This document shows, one piece after another, positions 45,309 through 53,937 of a stretch of DNA of 64,000 nucleotides. The DNA is from Hyphomicrobiales bacterium. Lineage in GTDB: Bacteria; Pseudomonadota; Alphaproteobacteria; Rhizobiales; Rhizobiaceae. The notes under the pieces were generated by a model. The model had not been told where the DNA came from and made no database searches. It saw only the letters and a program-made list of their open reading frames with translations. The DNA lies in contig UCIT01000007.1 of assembly GCA_900472625.1 (NCBI GenBank), positions 124,001-188,000 of the forward strand, read 5' to 3'. The first letter of the stretch is position 1. Each line of letters opens with the position of its first letter. The position numbers and the translations under genes were made by a program.

Positions 45309-46799
45309 ATGCCAGATACGGCAGTCGCCCACGCCGACCTGAAGAAAAAGACCGCTCTCTCCGTCCTCTGGTCGGTCGTTCGTGTTGCATGGAGTACGAT
45401 CGCGACATTCGTGATCTTCGTGATCCTGGCGCGCATTCTCGGACCGGGCGATTTCGGCACTTTTGCGCTGGCGAGCCTGTTCGTGGAGATCGGTCGGGTT
45501 CTCGCCTATGCCGGCCTCGGCGACGCCATCACACGGCAGCTCGATCTCGACGAAGAACTGGCCGATACTGCCTTCTGGGCGACAATCGCGTTCAGCGGCA
45601 TCGTTGCCGCCGTCGTCTTCGTGTTTGCGCCCTATTACGGCGAGCTGGTCCGCGATCCGAAAGTTTCGGAGATCCTGCGTTGGCTGGCGCCGCTGCTGCC
45701 GGTGTCGTCGCTGGCGGTCATTCATAACGCCCGCCTGGCGCGTGAGTTCGGCCACAAGAACCTTGCCGCACAGGCAATCGCCGCCAGCCTGCTGTCCGGC
45801 ATCACGGCCGTTGCCTGCGCCTTCATGGGCTGGGGCGTCTGGGCGCTGGTGGCGCAAACCGCGGTCAATGCTGTTGCCACTGTGCTGCTCGGTTGGGTTG
45901 CCTATCCGTGGATGCCGAAGTTTCGCTTCAACATTCCCCTTTTCCGTTCGGTGTTCCTGTTCAGCATCAGCCTCGTGGTGACGCAGTTGATGTGGATGCT
46001 GCTGGCGCGCGTGCAGGACATCTTCATCTCGCGCTGGTACGGCCCGGTCGAGGTCGGTCGCTACCGTATCGCCTGGCGGCTGATTGAGCTGATCGGACAG
46101 GCCGTGCTGGCGCCAATCGGCAGCGTGGCGCTGGTGACCCTATCACGGCTGCAGAACGATGCCGTGGCCTTCCGCAACGCCTATAACAAGATCGTCGGCG
46201 CCGCGGCGCTCGGGACCATTCCGCTGCTGCTCGGTTTTGGAGCGCTCTCCAACGATATGATCGCCATGCTGTTCGGCGACAAGTGGGGCAATGCCGGCGA
46301 TATCGCCACCGTGCTGGTGCTTATGGCCGTGCCGTTCGTGATGAACTTCTTTGCCTCTTCGGCGCTGTCGGCCGTCAACCGCGCGGAATCGATCCTGTCG
46401 GTGGCGGCGCTGCAACTCGCCGCAACGCTGGTGCTGACCTGGCTGCTGGTGCCTTACGGCGTGGTTGCCGTCGCGGCAGGCTACACGCTGCGTGCGTGGC
46501 TGACGCTGCCCTATCAGCAGTATGTTTTGTCGCGTTACGCCAACATCGATGCCAAGAGCACAATGAAGGCTGTGGCGCTGCCGCTTTGCGGTTCGCTGGT
46601 GATGGCAGCCTGCGTATGGTTCGCGCATCCGGTGATCGTCGATCACGTTCAGAACCGCTGGCTTGCGCTCGGCCTCAGCATCGGCCTCGGCGCCGTGGTC
46701 TACCTTGCATTCCTGCCGATCTTCGGCCGGTCGGTCATTCGGCCATACATCGCGCTTGCAATGTCGCTCAATCCGTTTCGCAAACACGCGCAGGCATAG
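45309..46799 (+). CDS. Wzx-type polysaccharide flippase
   Basis: The 496-residue protein has about twelve to fourteen spans and the MOP-superfamily pattern (VVRVAWSTIATFVIFVILARILGPGDFGTFALASLF, and the second half LMWMLLARVQDIFISRWYGPVEVGRYRIAWRLIELI). These proteins flip lipid-linked oligosaccharides to the periplasm. It resembles rhizobial ExoT-like exporters. It lies between the glycosyltransferase and pyruvyltransferase genes, with gaps of 58 and 51 bases. Confidence 0.9.
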   Translation: MPDTAVAHADLKKKTALSVLWSVVRVAWSTIATFVIFVILARILGPGDFGTFALASLFVEIGRVLAYAGLGDAITRQLDLDEELADTAFWATIAFSGIVAAVVFVFAPYYGELVRDPKVSEILRWLAPLLPVSSLAVIHNARLAREFGHKNLAAQAIAASLLSGITAVACAFMGWGVWALVAQTAVNAVATVLLGWVAYPWMPKFRFNIPLFRSVFLFSISLVVTQLMWMLLARVQDIFISRWYGPVEVGRYRIAWRLIELIGQAVLAPIGSVALVTLSRLQNDAVAFRNAYNKIVGAAALGTIPLLLGFGALSNDMIAMLFGDKWGNAGDIATVLVLMAVPFVMNFFASSALSAVNRAESILSVAALQLAATLVLTWLLVPYGVVAVAAGYTLRAWLTLPYQQYVLSRYANIDAKSTMKAVALPLCGSLVMAACVWFAHPVIVDHVQNRWLALGLSIGLGAVVYLAFLPIFGRSVIRPYIALAMSLNPFRKHAQA

Positions 46800-46850
46800 T
46801 CCCGCGCCGTTAACCTCGGACCTCTTGTCCCCAAGAACAAGGAGCCTTCA

Positions 46851-47873
46851 ATGGAATCCAATCTGACGATCATCAATCGCCTTCAGGGCGTGATCGAGAA
46901 AAACCTGTCCGACGTTTTCGACCCTTCGGAACGCTACGCCCTTCTCGACTTCCCCAACCATTACAATATCGGCGACAGCGCCATATGGCTGGGTGAGCTT
47001 GCCTATTTCGACAAGAAGCGCTCTCGTCCGACCTACGTAACCGAGATCCCGACCTTCGATGAAGAGCGCATGCTCGGCGCCATCGGCGATGGCCGGATTT
47101 TCCTGCATGGCGGCGGCAACTTTGGCGATATCTGGGCGGGCTACCGCCAGTTCCGCGAAGGCATGCTGGAGCGCCACAAGGGTCGCCCGATCGTGCAATT
47201 GCCGCAGACGATCCATTTCAAGGATCAGGAGAATATCGACAGCACCGCGCGGGCGATCGAGAAGCATGGCCAATTCACGCTTTTGGTGCGCGACAAGAAG
47301 AGCCTTGCCTTCGCGCAGCGCTGGTTCCAGTGCGAAACCCGCCTTTGCCCCGACATGGCCTTCTGCATTGGCCCGGTTGCCAAGCCGGTGCCGCAGCACG
47401 AACTGCTGCTGAACCTGCGCGAAGACCAGGAGGTCGGCACGCCGCAGGATCTGACGGCGGCAACGCTGCGCTCGGGAACGGTGAAATCCGACTGGCCGGA
47501 CGAACCCGCCGACTTCCAGAAGCAGACCAAGCATGCCGCCATCCTCAAGGGGCTCTTGAGCGGCAAGATCGGCGGCCGGGCGCGGATGACCGAGCTTGCC
47601 TATCGCGAGCGCGCACAGCAGCGCTTCGACCGCGGCGTGGCGCTGCTGGGCTCGGCACGGCAGGTGATCACCGACCGCATGCATGGCCACATCATGTGCG
47701 TGCTGATCGGCGCCGATCATTGCGTGCTCGACAACAGCTACGGCAAGACCAGCAGCTTCATCGAAGCGTGGAACACCTGCAACACGGACAAGGCCGCACT
47801 CGTGCCGACCGTCGACGATGCGTTGGCCGTCCTCGACGCCCGCCGCGTCCAGCCGCAGGCCGCTGTCGCCTGA
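46851..47873 (+). CDS. Polysaccharide pyruvyltransferase family protein (ExoV-like)
   Basis: The 340-residue protein has the pyruvyltransferase fold landmarks LLDFPNHYNIGDSAIWLGEL, IFLHGGGNFGDIW, PIVQLPQTIHFKD and ITDRMHGHIMCVLIGADHCVLDNSYGK. The family transfers pyruvate from phosphoenolpyruvate to sugars of exopolysaccharides or lipopolysaccharides. It is the last of three genes that look like part of a polysaccharide export pathway, although the polymerase and main assembly genes are not in this window. It converges with the EamA transporter gene seven bases away. Confidence 0.92.
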   Translation: MESNLTIINRLQGVIEKNLSDVFDPSERYALLDFPNHYNIGDSAIWLGELAYFDKKRSRPTYVTEIPTFDEERMLGAIGDGRIFLHGGGNFGDIWAGYRQFREGMLERHKGRPIVQLPQTIHFKDQENIDSTARAIEKHGQFTLLVRDKKSLAFAQRWFQCETRLCPDMAFCIGPVAKPVPQHELLLNLREDQEVGTPQDLTAATLRSGTVKSDWPDEPADFQKQTKHAAILKGLLSGKIGGRARMTELAYRERAQQRFDRGVALLGSARQVITDRMHGHIMCVLIGADHCVLDNSYGKTSSFIEAWNTCNTDKAALVPTVDDALAVLDARRVQPQAAVA

Positions 47874-47879
47874 TCCCGA

Positions 47880-48776
47880 TCAGCCTCGCCGGGCGACCAT
47901 GATCCCGGCGAGCACCACCAGCCCGCCGATCGCCTGCATCGGGCCGATCGGCTCGCTCAGGAGTATCCAGGCGAGGATCGCCGCCACGACGGGCTGCAGC
48001 AGCAGCGTCAGCGAAGAGAACGCGGCCGGCAGATAGGCGAGCGCATAGGTGATCGCCACCTGGCCGCTGGCATGGCTTATGAAGGCAAGGCCGAATACCA
48101 TGGCCCAGCCATACGCCGTCGCCGGCAGCAGATGATCCTCGAGGAAGTATCCGAACGGGAACAGGCAGACCGCAGCCGACGCGGTGCTCCAGAGCATGAT
48201 GCGGATGGTATGGAAGCGGCTGCGCAGCCGGCCGATCGCCAGGATATAAAGCGCATAGGAGATGGCTGCCAGCACCGCGCCGCCATCGCCGCGCAGATCG
48301 CCCTGGGTCAGCGCTCCTGGCCCGCCCTTGAGGATGACGACGCCGGCAACCGCCAGCACCAGACCGATCACGAAGACGCGGGTGACGGCAGCCCCCAGAA
48401 ACACGACACCGATGGCGGTGACGAAGACCGGCGCCAGATTGGCGAGCAGGGTGGCGTTGGCAACCGAGGTGATGGTGATCGACAGATGCCAGGTGATCAG
48501 ATCGGTGGCGAGGATCACGCCGGGCAGGATCAGCAGGCCGTAGTCCGACCACGTGTGCGGCTTTGGGCCGGCGTCGTTTCGCTTGATCAGCGAAAAGATG
48601 AAGATCGGGATCAGTGCCAGCGCTACGCGCCAGAAGCCGGTCGCCATCGGACCGACTTCCGACAGGCGGACAAAAATCGGCGAGCCGCCGATCGCCGCGC
48701 CACCCAGAATGAGGGCAGTCAGCGCCAGCCGGTTGGAGGGCGGCGATTGAACGACGGCGGAAGAGACTTGCGACAT
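47880..48776 (-). CDS. EamA/DMT-family transporter
   Basis: The 298-residue protein has ten predicted spans in two EamA repeats (LTALILGGAAIGGSPIFVRLSEVGPMATGFWRVALALIP..., and SFHTIRIMLWSTASAAVCLF... LLLQPVVAAILAWILLSEPIGPMQAIGGLVVLAGI). These are drug/metabolite-type exporters of unknown substrate. The ATG at 48776 (MSQVSSAVV) gives the usual length; upstream in-frame starts add a charged extension. Confidence 0.9.
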   Translation of the reverse strand: MSQVSSAVVQSPPSNRLALTALILGGAAIGGSPIFVRLSEVGPMATGFWRVALALIPIFIFSLIKRNDAGPKPHTWSDYGLLILPGVILATDLITWHLSITITSVANATLLANLAPVFVTAIGVVFLGAAVTRVFVIGLVLAVAGVVILKGGPGALTQGDLRGDGGAVLAAISYALYILAIGRLRSRFHTIRIMLWSTASAAVCLFPFGYFLEDHLLPATAYGWAMVFGLAFISHASGQVAITYALAYLPAAFSSLTLLLQPVVAAILAWILLSEPIGPMQAIGGLVVLAGIMVARRG

Positions 48777-48929
48777 GATTTCCCGGCTTCTTGCGTCGCA
48801 GCTGTTGTGCGACGGCATCTTGCTGGCGATTAGCAGATGGCGCCGACGAGGAATAGCCGGGGAACGACGCAGGCGGTCAAAATATGCAGTTTCGCGCAAC
48901 TGCCGTCGTCAGTTCCGCTCGATGGGCCA

Positions 48930-49358
48930 TCAGCCGGAGACAACGGTGGAAAACGCTGGATTGCCACGGATGGTGTTGCTCACCGTGCAGATCTCGTCTT
49001 CGGCGAGATGGGCGATCTTCTGGCGGGTTTCCTCGTCGATATCACCCTTGATCGAGAAGACGATGTTGAAAGTCTCGACCCGCGATACGCCTTCGCTCGC
49101 CTTTTTGCCTGTCACGTCGGCTGTGAGTTCGGTGATCCTGTCGAGAACGCCAAGCTGGCTTGCGGCCATGCGGGCACTGAGGACAAGGCAGGCGGACAGC
49201 GATGCGTAGAGCAGATCGAGCGGATTGAAGCCCGGCTGCGACGGCCCGGTGACAATGTCGATCTCGCCCTGCGTGGCGGAGGTGACATGCGGAAAGCCGG
49301 TTCGCCCGAGTACAGCGGTTGCGCCAACGGGGCGGGTGCGAACCTTTAGGTCTGCCAT
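48930..49358 (-). CDS. OsmC-family peroxiredoxin-like protein
   Basis: The 142-residue protein has the OsmC/Ohr fold. The two reactive cysteines are in ASLSACLVLSARM and EDEICTVSNTIRGN. The family reduces organic hydroperoxides using thiols and responds to osmotic or oxidative stress. AGAGGATA lies a few bases before the start. It is transcribed on the minus strand, diverging from the small gene at 49617. Confidence 0.9.
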   Translation of the reverse strand: MADLKVRTRPVGATAVLGRTGFPHVTSATQGEIDIVTGPSQPGFNPLDLLYASLSACLVLSARMAASQLGVLDRITELTADVTGKKASEGVSRVETFNIVFSIKGDIDEETRQKIAHLAEDEICTVSNTIRGNPAFSTVVSG

Positions 49359-49616
49359 GAGTTATCCTCTGGTGATCATTTCGCACTCTAGATAGGAGCT
49401 CCGCATGCTTGGCGCAACGCGCATTTTGAACCCCGTACGGCGCAAATGAACGAGGCGATCAGAGCGAGATTTGCGTCGCGACAGGCGACTCACGGCTTTG
49501 TGATGCCGCACCGTCAAGCTGAATTTACCATCCCTATTTCTAGGGATAGCCCGGCATCCTGTTGAAGATGCAATATAATGATGCACTAAAACAGATGCGA
49601 CTCATTGGAGTGATCC

Positions 49617-49823
49617 ATGCGAGAACTTGAGACAGTTGCTGCTACATTCCCCGTGATGATCGAAACGGCGCCGTTCGGCTACGTTCGCAAGGTCTACGTC
49701 GACGACGAGGCATGCTGGGGACTATTCGATCAGGATGGCGACGTGATCTTTGTCGGCGATGCACCGATCGACTGCCACAGCTACGCCGCAAAGGAACAGA
49801 TTCGCGTTCAGGTCATCCATTAG
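49617..49823 (+). CDS. Hypothetical 68-residue protein
   Basis: I do not recognise this gene. The product is acidic, with a beta-rich look (VRKVYVDDEACWGLFDQDGDVIFVGDAP) and no membrane segment. A GGAG six to nine bases before the ATG supports translation. It lies alone between osmC-like and further small genes. An upstream ATCCCTA-TTTC-TAGGGAT hairpin is at 49530-49547. Confidence 0.7.
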   Translation: MRELETVAATFPVMIETAPFGYVRKVYVDDEACWGLFDQDGDVIFVGDAPIDCHSYAAKEQIRVQVIH

Positions 49824-50138
49824 CCGAGAACGGCCTTGATTTGATGACCGGCGCAATGGCCGCCGTGCCTACACGACAGCCGGAAAGTATAGCGCTTCGC
49901 AAGCCGGCGCTTTCATGGAGGCGTTTTGCCATCGCCAGTATTACCATCGTATCGACACATTAAGAATGGAACACTTGCTGACGACGCCGAAACGGACATT
50001 TGAACAACACGTCCGCCGACGGCAATCGAGCGGCAAGTTATGATGTAAGCGCTTGTTTTACTCAGCCAAGAGATCATCAGCACTTCGTTAAATCCTGCCG
50101 CCTATCATCACGTCTCTACTGATTTGCGGAGTACTGAG
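49824..50138. other. Spacer with no recognised feature
   Basis: These 315 bases between two small plus-strand genes show no gene, known RNA or clear terminator. They probably carry the promoter for the gene at 50139. Confidence 0.5.
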
Positions 50139-50387
50139 ATGAGGGAGATCTACAGGCCGTTCGTCACCAGCGATGATCCAGATCGGGATCTGCGTTGCCA
50201 GGACGCCATTCAGTTCGCCTTCGACGATCTGGCGCAGGCATCCATAGCTGCGGGCTGGACTGAGCGCGAAAGCCTGGAAGCGATCCTTTACCTGGCCGAA
50301 GATCGGCTGCGCACGCTGGCCGCCAACGACGACAGCAAAGCCCTGCTCGAAATCCTCAAGAAGATGATCCACGCCCCCGCCGCCTAA
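50139..50387 (+). CDS. Hypothetical 82-residue protein
   Basis: The product is acidic and helical (DAIQFAFDDLAQASIAAGWTERESLEAILYLAEDRLRTLAAND). The frame resembles small regulatory or antitoxin-like proteins, but I do not recognise a family. A GGAG seven bases before the ATG at 50139 (MREIYRPF) supports this start rather than one five codons upstream. It converges with the small HTH-like gene at 50408. Confidence 0.75.
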   Translation: MREIYRPFVTSDDPDRDLRCQDAIQFAFDDLAQASIAAGWTERESLEAILYLAEDRLRTLAANDDSKALLEILKKMIHAPAA

Positions 50388-50407
50388 GGGCGCAGCCAAT
50401 CGGTCTG

Positions 50408-50641
50408 TCAGGCGGATTTCGCCAGCGGCGCATCGACACCATCAGCCAGTATCTGGGCCTGGGCGAGCGACGTGTTGTGGGACGCCATCAGCAACAGGCA
50501 GAGCGCCACGGCGCGCGGCACGTCCTGCTCGCCTGACGCCCACCGGCGACTGGTGATCTGATCAACACCAAAGAGCGTTTCCACGCCAGCAGTGGTCAAC
50601 CCGAGGACCGCTAAAGCGGCTCTGTATTCCAACGCCTTCAT
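50408..50641 (-). CDS. Small HTH-like DNA-binding protein
   Basis: The 77-residue product resembles small helix-turn-helix proteins: EYRAALAVLGLTTAGVETLFGVDQITSRRWASGEQDVPRAVALCLLLM. The RRWxxGEQDVPRAVALLL pattern is common in rhizobial and phage-like regulators. GGGAACAGC precedes the ATG. It lies between a hypothetical gene and a MITE-like repeat element. Confidence 0.75.
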   Translation of the reverse strand: MKALEYRAALAVLGLTTAGVETLFGVDQITSRRWASGEQDVPRAVALCLLLMASHNTSLAQAQILADGVDAPLAKSA

Positions 50642-50776
50642 GTTTGCTGTTCCCGGCGCGCTTTGCGCGCACTTATCGTTCGGATGGCGCTACTTTAGTT
50701 TCGACTTATGAGAACGATGCAACAGATACGACGTTTGCCTGCCTGAAAACGACAGTCACGGCTGTGTCACCGGCTG

Positions 50777-51068
50777 AGAGCCTTTCCAGGTTAAATTGAA
50801 CCATTCTGCCGGAGCAGGTTTTCGTCAGGGCAAAGGCGATTGGCGAAGGGCATACCCCAGGTACGTCCGAGCCGATCGCCTTTGATCCTGGCGGAAAGAT
50901 GCCCGGCCCTAGCTGGTTCGCAAGCGAACCACCGGGGTTGGCTGAAACGGGCCGCCTGATCGCCCGGCCGGCTCGGCCGTATGATTTGGCTACGACACGC
51001 GCCGGCCGGGCGATCATTCGACTCCGTTTGAGCCAACAGAATGGTTCAATTTAACCCGGAAAGGCTCT
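50777..51068. repeat. 292-bp MITE-like element with 32-bp terminal inverted repeats
   Basis: The ends are inverted repeats of 32 bases (50777-50808 and 51037-51068) with one mismatch; each starts AGAGCCTTTCC and carries TTAAATTGAACCATTCTG. Inside are three further dyads: 10-bp arms at 50831-50840 and 50875-50884, an 8-bp hairpin at 50914-50931, and a 16-bp GC-rich pair at 50957-50972 and 51001-51016. It encodes no supported protein. No clear target duplication was seen. The size, TIRs and lack of coding content fit a non-autonomous transposon or rhizobial intergenic repeat. Confidence 0.7.
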
Positions 51069-51336
51069 AATGGACGGACGGCTCGTCGGCATCATCGGTG
51101 AATGTACGAATGCCGTCGCGCTCAACGGTCGCCAGAAACTCGTCAAAAGCCTCACGATCCGTGGCAAAGGCCTCTTCCCATTCGATGAGGTCTTCCTCCT
51201 GGGTGACGACCTCCATCTTCCAGTCGCCGTTGGTTCCTTCGGGCCGGAAAATGTCGACCAGCACGGTAACACCATCGTCGGTGAACTCGCCGGCGAGTTC
51301 GGAATGCTCGAGCTTGGGTTCTTTCGTCTTTGCCAT
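51067..51336 (-). CDS. Hypothetical 89-residue acidic protein
   Basis: The product is soluble and acidic (GEFTDDGVTVLVDIFRPEGTNGDWKMEVVTQEEDLIEWEEAFATDREAFDEFLATVERDGIRTF). I do not recognise a named family, but the frame has clear protein character and ends in DEPSVH. The stop codon TAG (51067-51069) is formed across the outer end of the adjacent inverted repeat, so the element abuts or has altered the 3' end of the gene. Confidence 0.75.
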   Translation of the reverse strand: MAKTKEPKLEHSELAGEFTDDGVTVLVDIFRPEGTNGDWKMEVVTQEEDLIEWEEAFATDREAFDEFLATVERDGIRTFTDDADEPSVH

Positions 51337-51452
51337 TTACTTCACTCTTTTAGTGGTCGCGGCGATATGGATTGCCTGTATCAGCACGCCGGGTTGCTAC
51401 CAAGTCAAAAGGCATCAGCGAATATATGATGATCTGAAATCTTGGGAAGAAG

Positions 51453-51528
51453 TGGTGCCCAGACGCGGATTTGAACCACGGACACGCGGATTTTCAATCC
51501 GCTGCTCTACCAACTGAGCTATCTGGGC
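51453..51528 (-). tRNA. tRNA-Phe (GAA)
   Basis: The minus strand reads a complete cloverleaf: acceptor GCCCAGA pairing with TCTGGGC, D-arm AGCTCAGTTGGTAGAGC, and anticodon stem GCGGA with loop TTGAAAA (anticodon GAA). The T-arm has GGTTCAAAT. The CCA end is encoded (51453-51455). It lies downstream of yacG on the same strand. Confidence 0.97.
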
Positions 51529-51710
51529 GTACCGGCTTCAACACATCTCTCGCGGGCGAGATCTGCAGGGGCTTGGTTTTCCCCGGAAGCGAGCGGGGTT
51601 ATAACATCTTGTTCGGCCATGGCAAGCGTCAAATGAGAGTTTTTTGACAGGGCTGTGAATTTTCCAGATTCCCGAATGAAATGAATGGCTTCCCTCATGG
51701 GAAACTGCCG

Positions 51711-51920
51711 TCAGTCCTCGTCGGGATATTCCGCCTTGGCCTCGTCGTCGGCCACAGGGATGGCGTAGGAGCCCGTCAGCCAGCGCGACAGGTCGAGTTC
51801 GCGGCAGCGGTTGGAGCAAAAGGGGTAGTGCTCGCGCTGCGATGGGCGGCTGCATTCGGGGCAAGGGCGTGCCTTGCGCAGCGGTTCGATCTTGGCGCTG
51901 GATTTGTCGTCTTCAGACAT
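51711..51920 (-). CDS. yacG: DNA gyrase inhibitor YacG
   Basis: The 69-residue protein carries the zinc motif [20 protein letters not shown] (CxxC and CxxxC), followed by [17 protein letters not shown], characteristic of YacG. YacG binds gyrase B and inhibits it, which protects against excess supercoiling. It follows maf by 31 bases on the same strand. The C-terminal tail is acidic ([12 protein letters not shown]), as usual in rhizobia. Confidence 0.95.
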   Translation of the reverse strand: MSEDDKSSAKIEPLRKARPCPECSRPSQREHYPFCSNRCRELDLSRWLTGSYAIPVADDEAKAEYPDED

Positions 51921-51951
51921 GCTCGGTCCTCGGGATTTTTAGCCCGCTGCC

Positions 51952-52572
51952 TCAGGCCTCGGGCCAACGGCTATGGACGTCGAAGCCCTCACCGGTCAGA
52001 AGCAGGATGGTTTCGTATAGCGGCAGACCGACGACATTGGTGTAGGAACCGACCATCTTCTGCACGAAGGTGCCGGCCAGTCCCTGAATGCCGTAGGCGC
52101 CGGCCTTGCCGCGCCACTGGCCGGAGGCCAGATAATTCTCGACTTCGAAACCGGACAAACGCTTGAAACGCACTTTGGTTTCGACGATCTTCTGGCGGAT
52201 CTTGCGATCCGGGGTCACAAGGCAGACGCCGGTGTAGACCCAGTGGCTGCGGCCGGAGAGAAGATAGAGCGAAGCGGAGGCCTCGTCGGCGAACTCGGCC
52301 TTGCCGAGGATGCGCCGGCCGACGGCAACGACGGTGTCGGCAGCCAGGATGTAGCTGCCCTTCCAGGTCATGTCGCCCTTGATCGCCGCAAGTGCTGCTT
52401 CGGCCTTTTCCGTCGACAGGCGACGTGCCAGCGAGCGCGGGTGCTCCGACTTCTTCGGCGTCTCGTCGATGTCCATCGGCATCAGGCGCGAAGGCTCGAT
52501 GCCCGCCTGGTTGAGAAGATCAACGCGGCGGGGGGAACCTGAAGCCAGAATGAGCTTGTATTTGAGCGCCAT
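51952..52572 (-). CDS. maf: Maf-type nucleoside triphosphate pyrophosphatase
   Basis: The 206-residue protein has the family motifs [18 protein letters not shown] at the N-terminus, [17 protein letters not shown] in the middle, and [22 protein letters not shown] near the end. Maf proteins hydrolyse noncanonical or dTTP-type nucleotides and are linked to septum formation. It follows infA by 57 bases on the same strand. Confidence 0.95.
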   Translation of the reverse strand: MALKYKLILASGSPRRVDLLNQAGIEPSRLMPMDIDETPKKSEHPRSLARRLSTEKAEAALAAIKGDMTWKGSYILAADTVVAVGRRILGKAEFADEASASLYLLSGRSHWVYTGVCLVTPDRKIRQKIVETKVRFKRLSGFEVENYLASGQWRGKAGAYGIQGLAGTFVQKMVGSYTNVVGLPLYETILLLTGEGFDVHSRWPEA

Positions 52573-52629
52573 GGAACCTCGACTACCGGGCAGACGGGAG
52601 CGAAAGCCGCGGGGGCTTTCGAGCCAAGC

Positions 52630-52848
52630 TTACTTGAAGCGGTAGGTGATACGGCCCTTGGTCAGGTCGTATGGCGTCATTTCAACGAGAACCTTGTCGC
52701 CGGCAAGAACGCGGATACGGTTCTTGCGCATGCGGCCTGCGGTGTGGGCGATGATCTCGTGCTCGTTTTCGAGCTTCACGCGGAACGTCGCATTCGGCAA
52801 AAGCTCGGTGACGATACCCGGGAATTCGAGGACTTCTTCTTTAGGCAT
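52630..52848 (-). CDS. infA: Translation initiation factor IF-1
   Basis: The 72-residue protein is the standard IF-1 length with an S1-type OB fold ([68 protein letters not shown]). The start at 52848 gives MPKEEVLEF; an upstream frame extends 15 codons without homology. Essential for translation initiation. Located at the start of infA-maf-yacG-tRNA. Confidence 0.97.
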   Translation of the reverse strand: MPKEEVLEFPGIVTELLPNATFRVKLENEHEIIAHTAGRMRKNRIRVLAGDKVLVEMTPYDLTKGRITYRFK

Positions 52849-52978
52849 ATAGTGGTTTTCTTCCTGTCGGTTGAGATGACGGCCTCCTGACACTTTGGGG
52901 CCGCCTCAAAATTTGGGCGGAAACTACACAATCAAGGGAGGTTTGTGAACCAAATTGATCGCGTTTCCTTTATTTGTT

Positions 52979-53464
52979 TCATGCGGATTGCGCGGCGATA
53001 CCATTTCGGTCGAGCAACCGGCTCTCGATAAGCTCTGAGAGGTGGTTTCGGACGTCGCGGTAGCTGCCGAGTATCTGTTCCCGGGTGCCTTGCGTCACGG
53101 TCGGGTCGATGGTCGGCCAGTAGACCACATCGACCGCACTCGAGCGGGTGAGTTCCAGTGCGGCGTGATGGGCTTGCGGCGACAACGTGATGATGAGATC
53201 GAAGTAGTCGTCCTCGAGCTCTTCCAGCGTATGCGGAAGATGGCGCCCGAGGGTGAGGCCGATCTCGTCAAGCACCACATCGACGAAGGGATCACGTTCG
53301 CCGGCGCGGACGCCTGCCGACCTTATATAGGTATTGGCAGGCAAAAGGCTACGGGCAATCACCTCGGCCATCGGCGAACGAATGACGTTCAGCCCGCACA
53401 TGAAGAGGATGGCGCCCGGCCTTCCCCTCTCGCTCATGGTGCCGATCTCTTCCATAACAGTCAT
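52979..53464 (-). CDS. Low molecular weight phosphatase / arsenate reductase-like protein
   Basis: The 161-residue protein has the CX5R(S/T) loop [16 protein letters not shown] near residue 25 and a later YWPTIDPT (Asp), as in LMW tyrosine phosphatases and arsenate reductases. Activity could be protein phosphatase or arsenate reduction; sequence alone does not decide. The ATG at 53464 overlaps the stop of the UPF0262 gene (ATGA), supporting this start. It belongs to the conserved hisD to infA run. Confidence 0.88.
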   Translation of the reverse strand: MTVMEEIGTMSERGRPGAILFMCGLNVIRSPMAEVIARSLLPANTYIRSAGVRAGERDPFVDVVLDEIGLTLGRHLPHTLEELEDDYFDLIITLSPQAHHAALELTRSSAVDVVYWPTIDPTVTQGTREQILGSYRDVRNHLSELIESRLLDRNGIAAQSA

Positions 53465-53934
53465 CCGCGCCAATAGAGCACGCAGACCAGCGTGAATAGC
53501 CGGCGGGCGGTGTTGAAATCCACCTCGATCTTGCCCTTGAGCCGGTCCATCAGCGTCTGCGAACCGTCGTTGTGGATACCGCGGCGGCCCATGTCGATCG
53601 CTTCGATGCGGCTTGGAGACGCCGAGCGGATGGCCTCGTAATAGCTTTCGCAGACCATGAAGTAATCCTTCACGATGCGGCGGAACGGGGTAAGCGACAG
53701 GATATGGGTGGCGACAGCCTCGCCGACCTCGGTGGTGATCGCGAAGACCAGTTTGGCATCGACAAGCGAGATGTTCAGCCTGTAGGGTCCGCCATCGTGG
53801 CCGATCGGCGTAAAACTGTTTTCCTCGATAAGATCGAATATGGCGACGGCGCGCTCGTGCTCGACATCGGGCGTCGCTCGGCCGATGGTGTCGTCAAGGA
53901 CGACGTCGCAAAGCCGGAAGTCGCCCGTTGCCAT
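53461..53934 (-). CDS. UPF0262 family protein
   Basis: The 157-residue protein matches the rhizobial UPF0262 family ([85 protein letters not shown]). No biochemical function is known. It sits between hisD (three bases away) and the phosphatase gene. Confidence 0.88.
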   Translation of the reverse strand: MATGDFRLCDVVLDDTIGRATPDVEHERAVAIFDLIEENSFTPIGHDGGPYRLNISLVDAKLVFAITTEVGEAVATHILSLTPFRRIVKDYFMVCESYYEAIRSASPSRIEAIDMGRRGIHNDGSQTLMDRLKGKIEVDFNTARRLFTLVCVLYWRG

Positions 53935-53937
53935 CGC

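Noticed and set aside
49968..49972. GGAAC in the spacer before 50139 as an EcfG -35
   Set aside because: The bases at the expected -10 read GAAA/AAAC, not CGTT.
50706..51017. 103-codon minus-strand frame within the repeat element
   Set aside because: It follows the inverted repeat structure and lacks protein character; no ribosome site.
52601..52621. Hairpin between infA and maf as a terminator
   Set aside because: No T run follows on the minus strand, and maf appears to be read from the same transcript.
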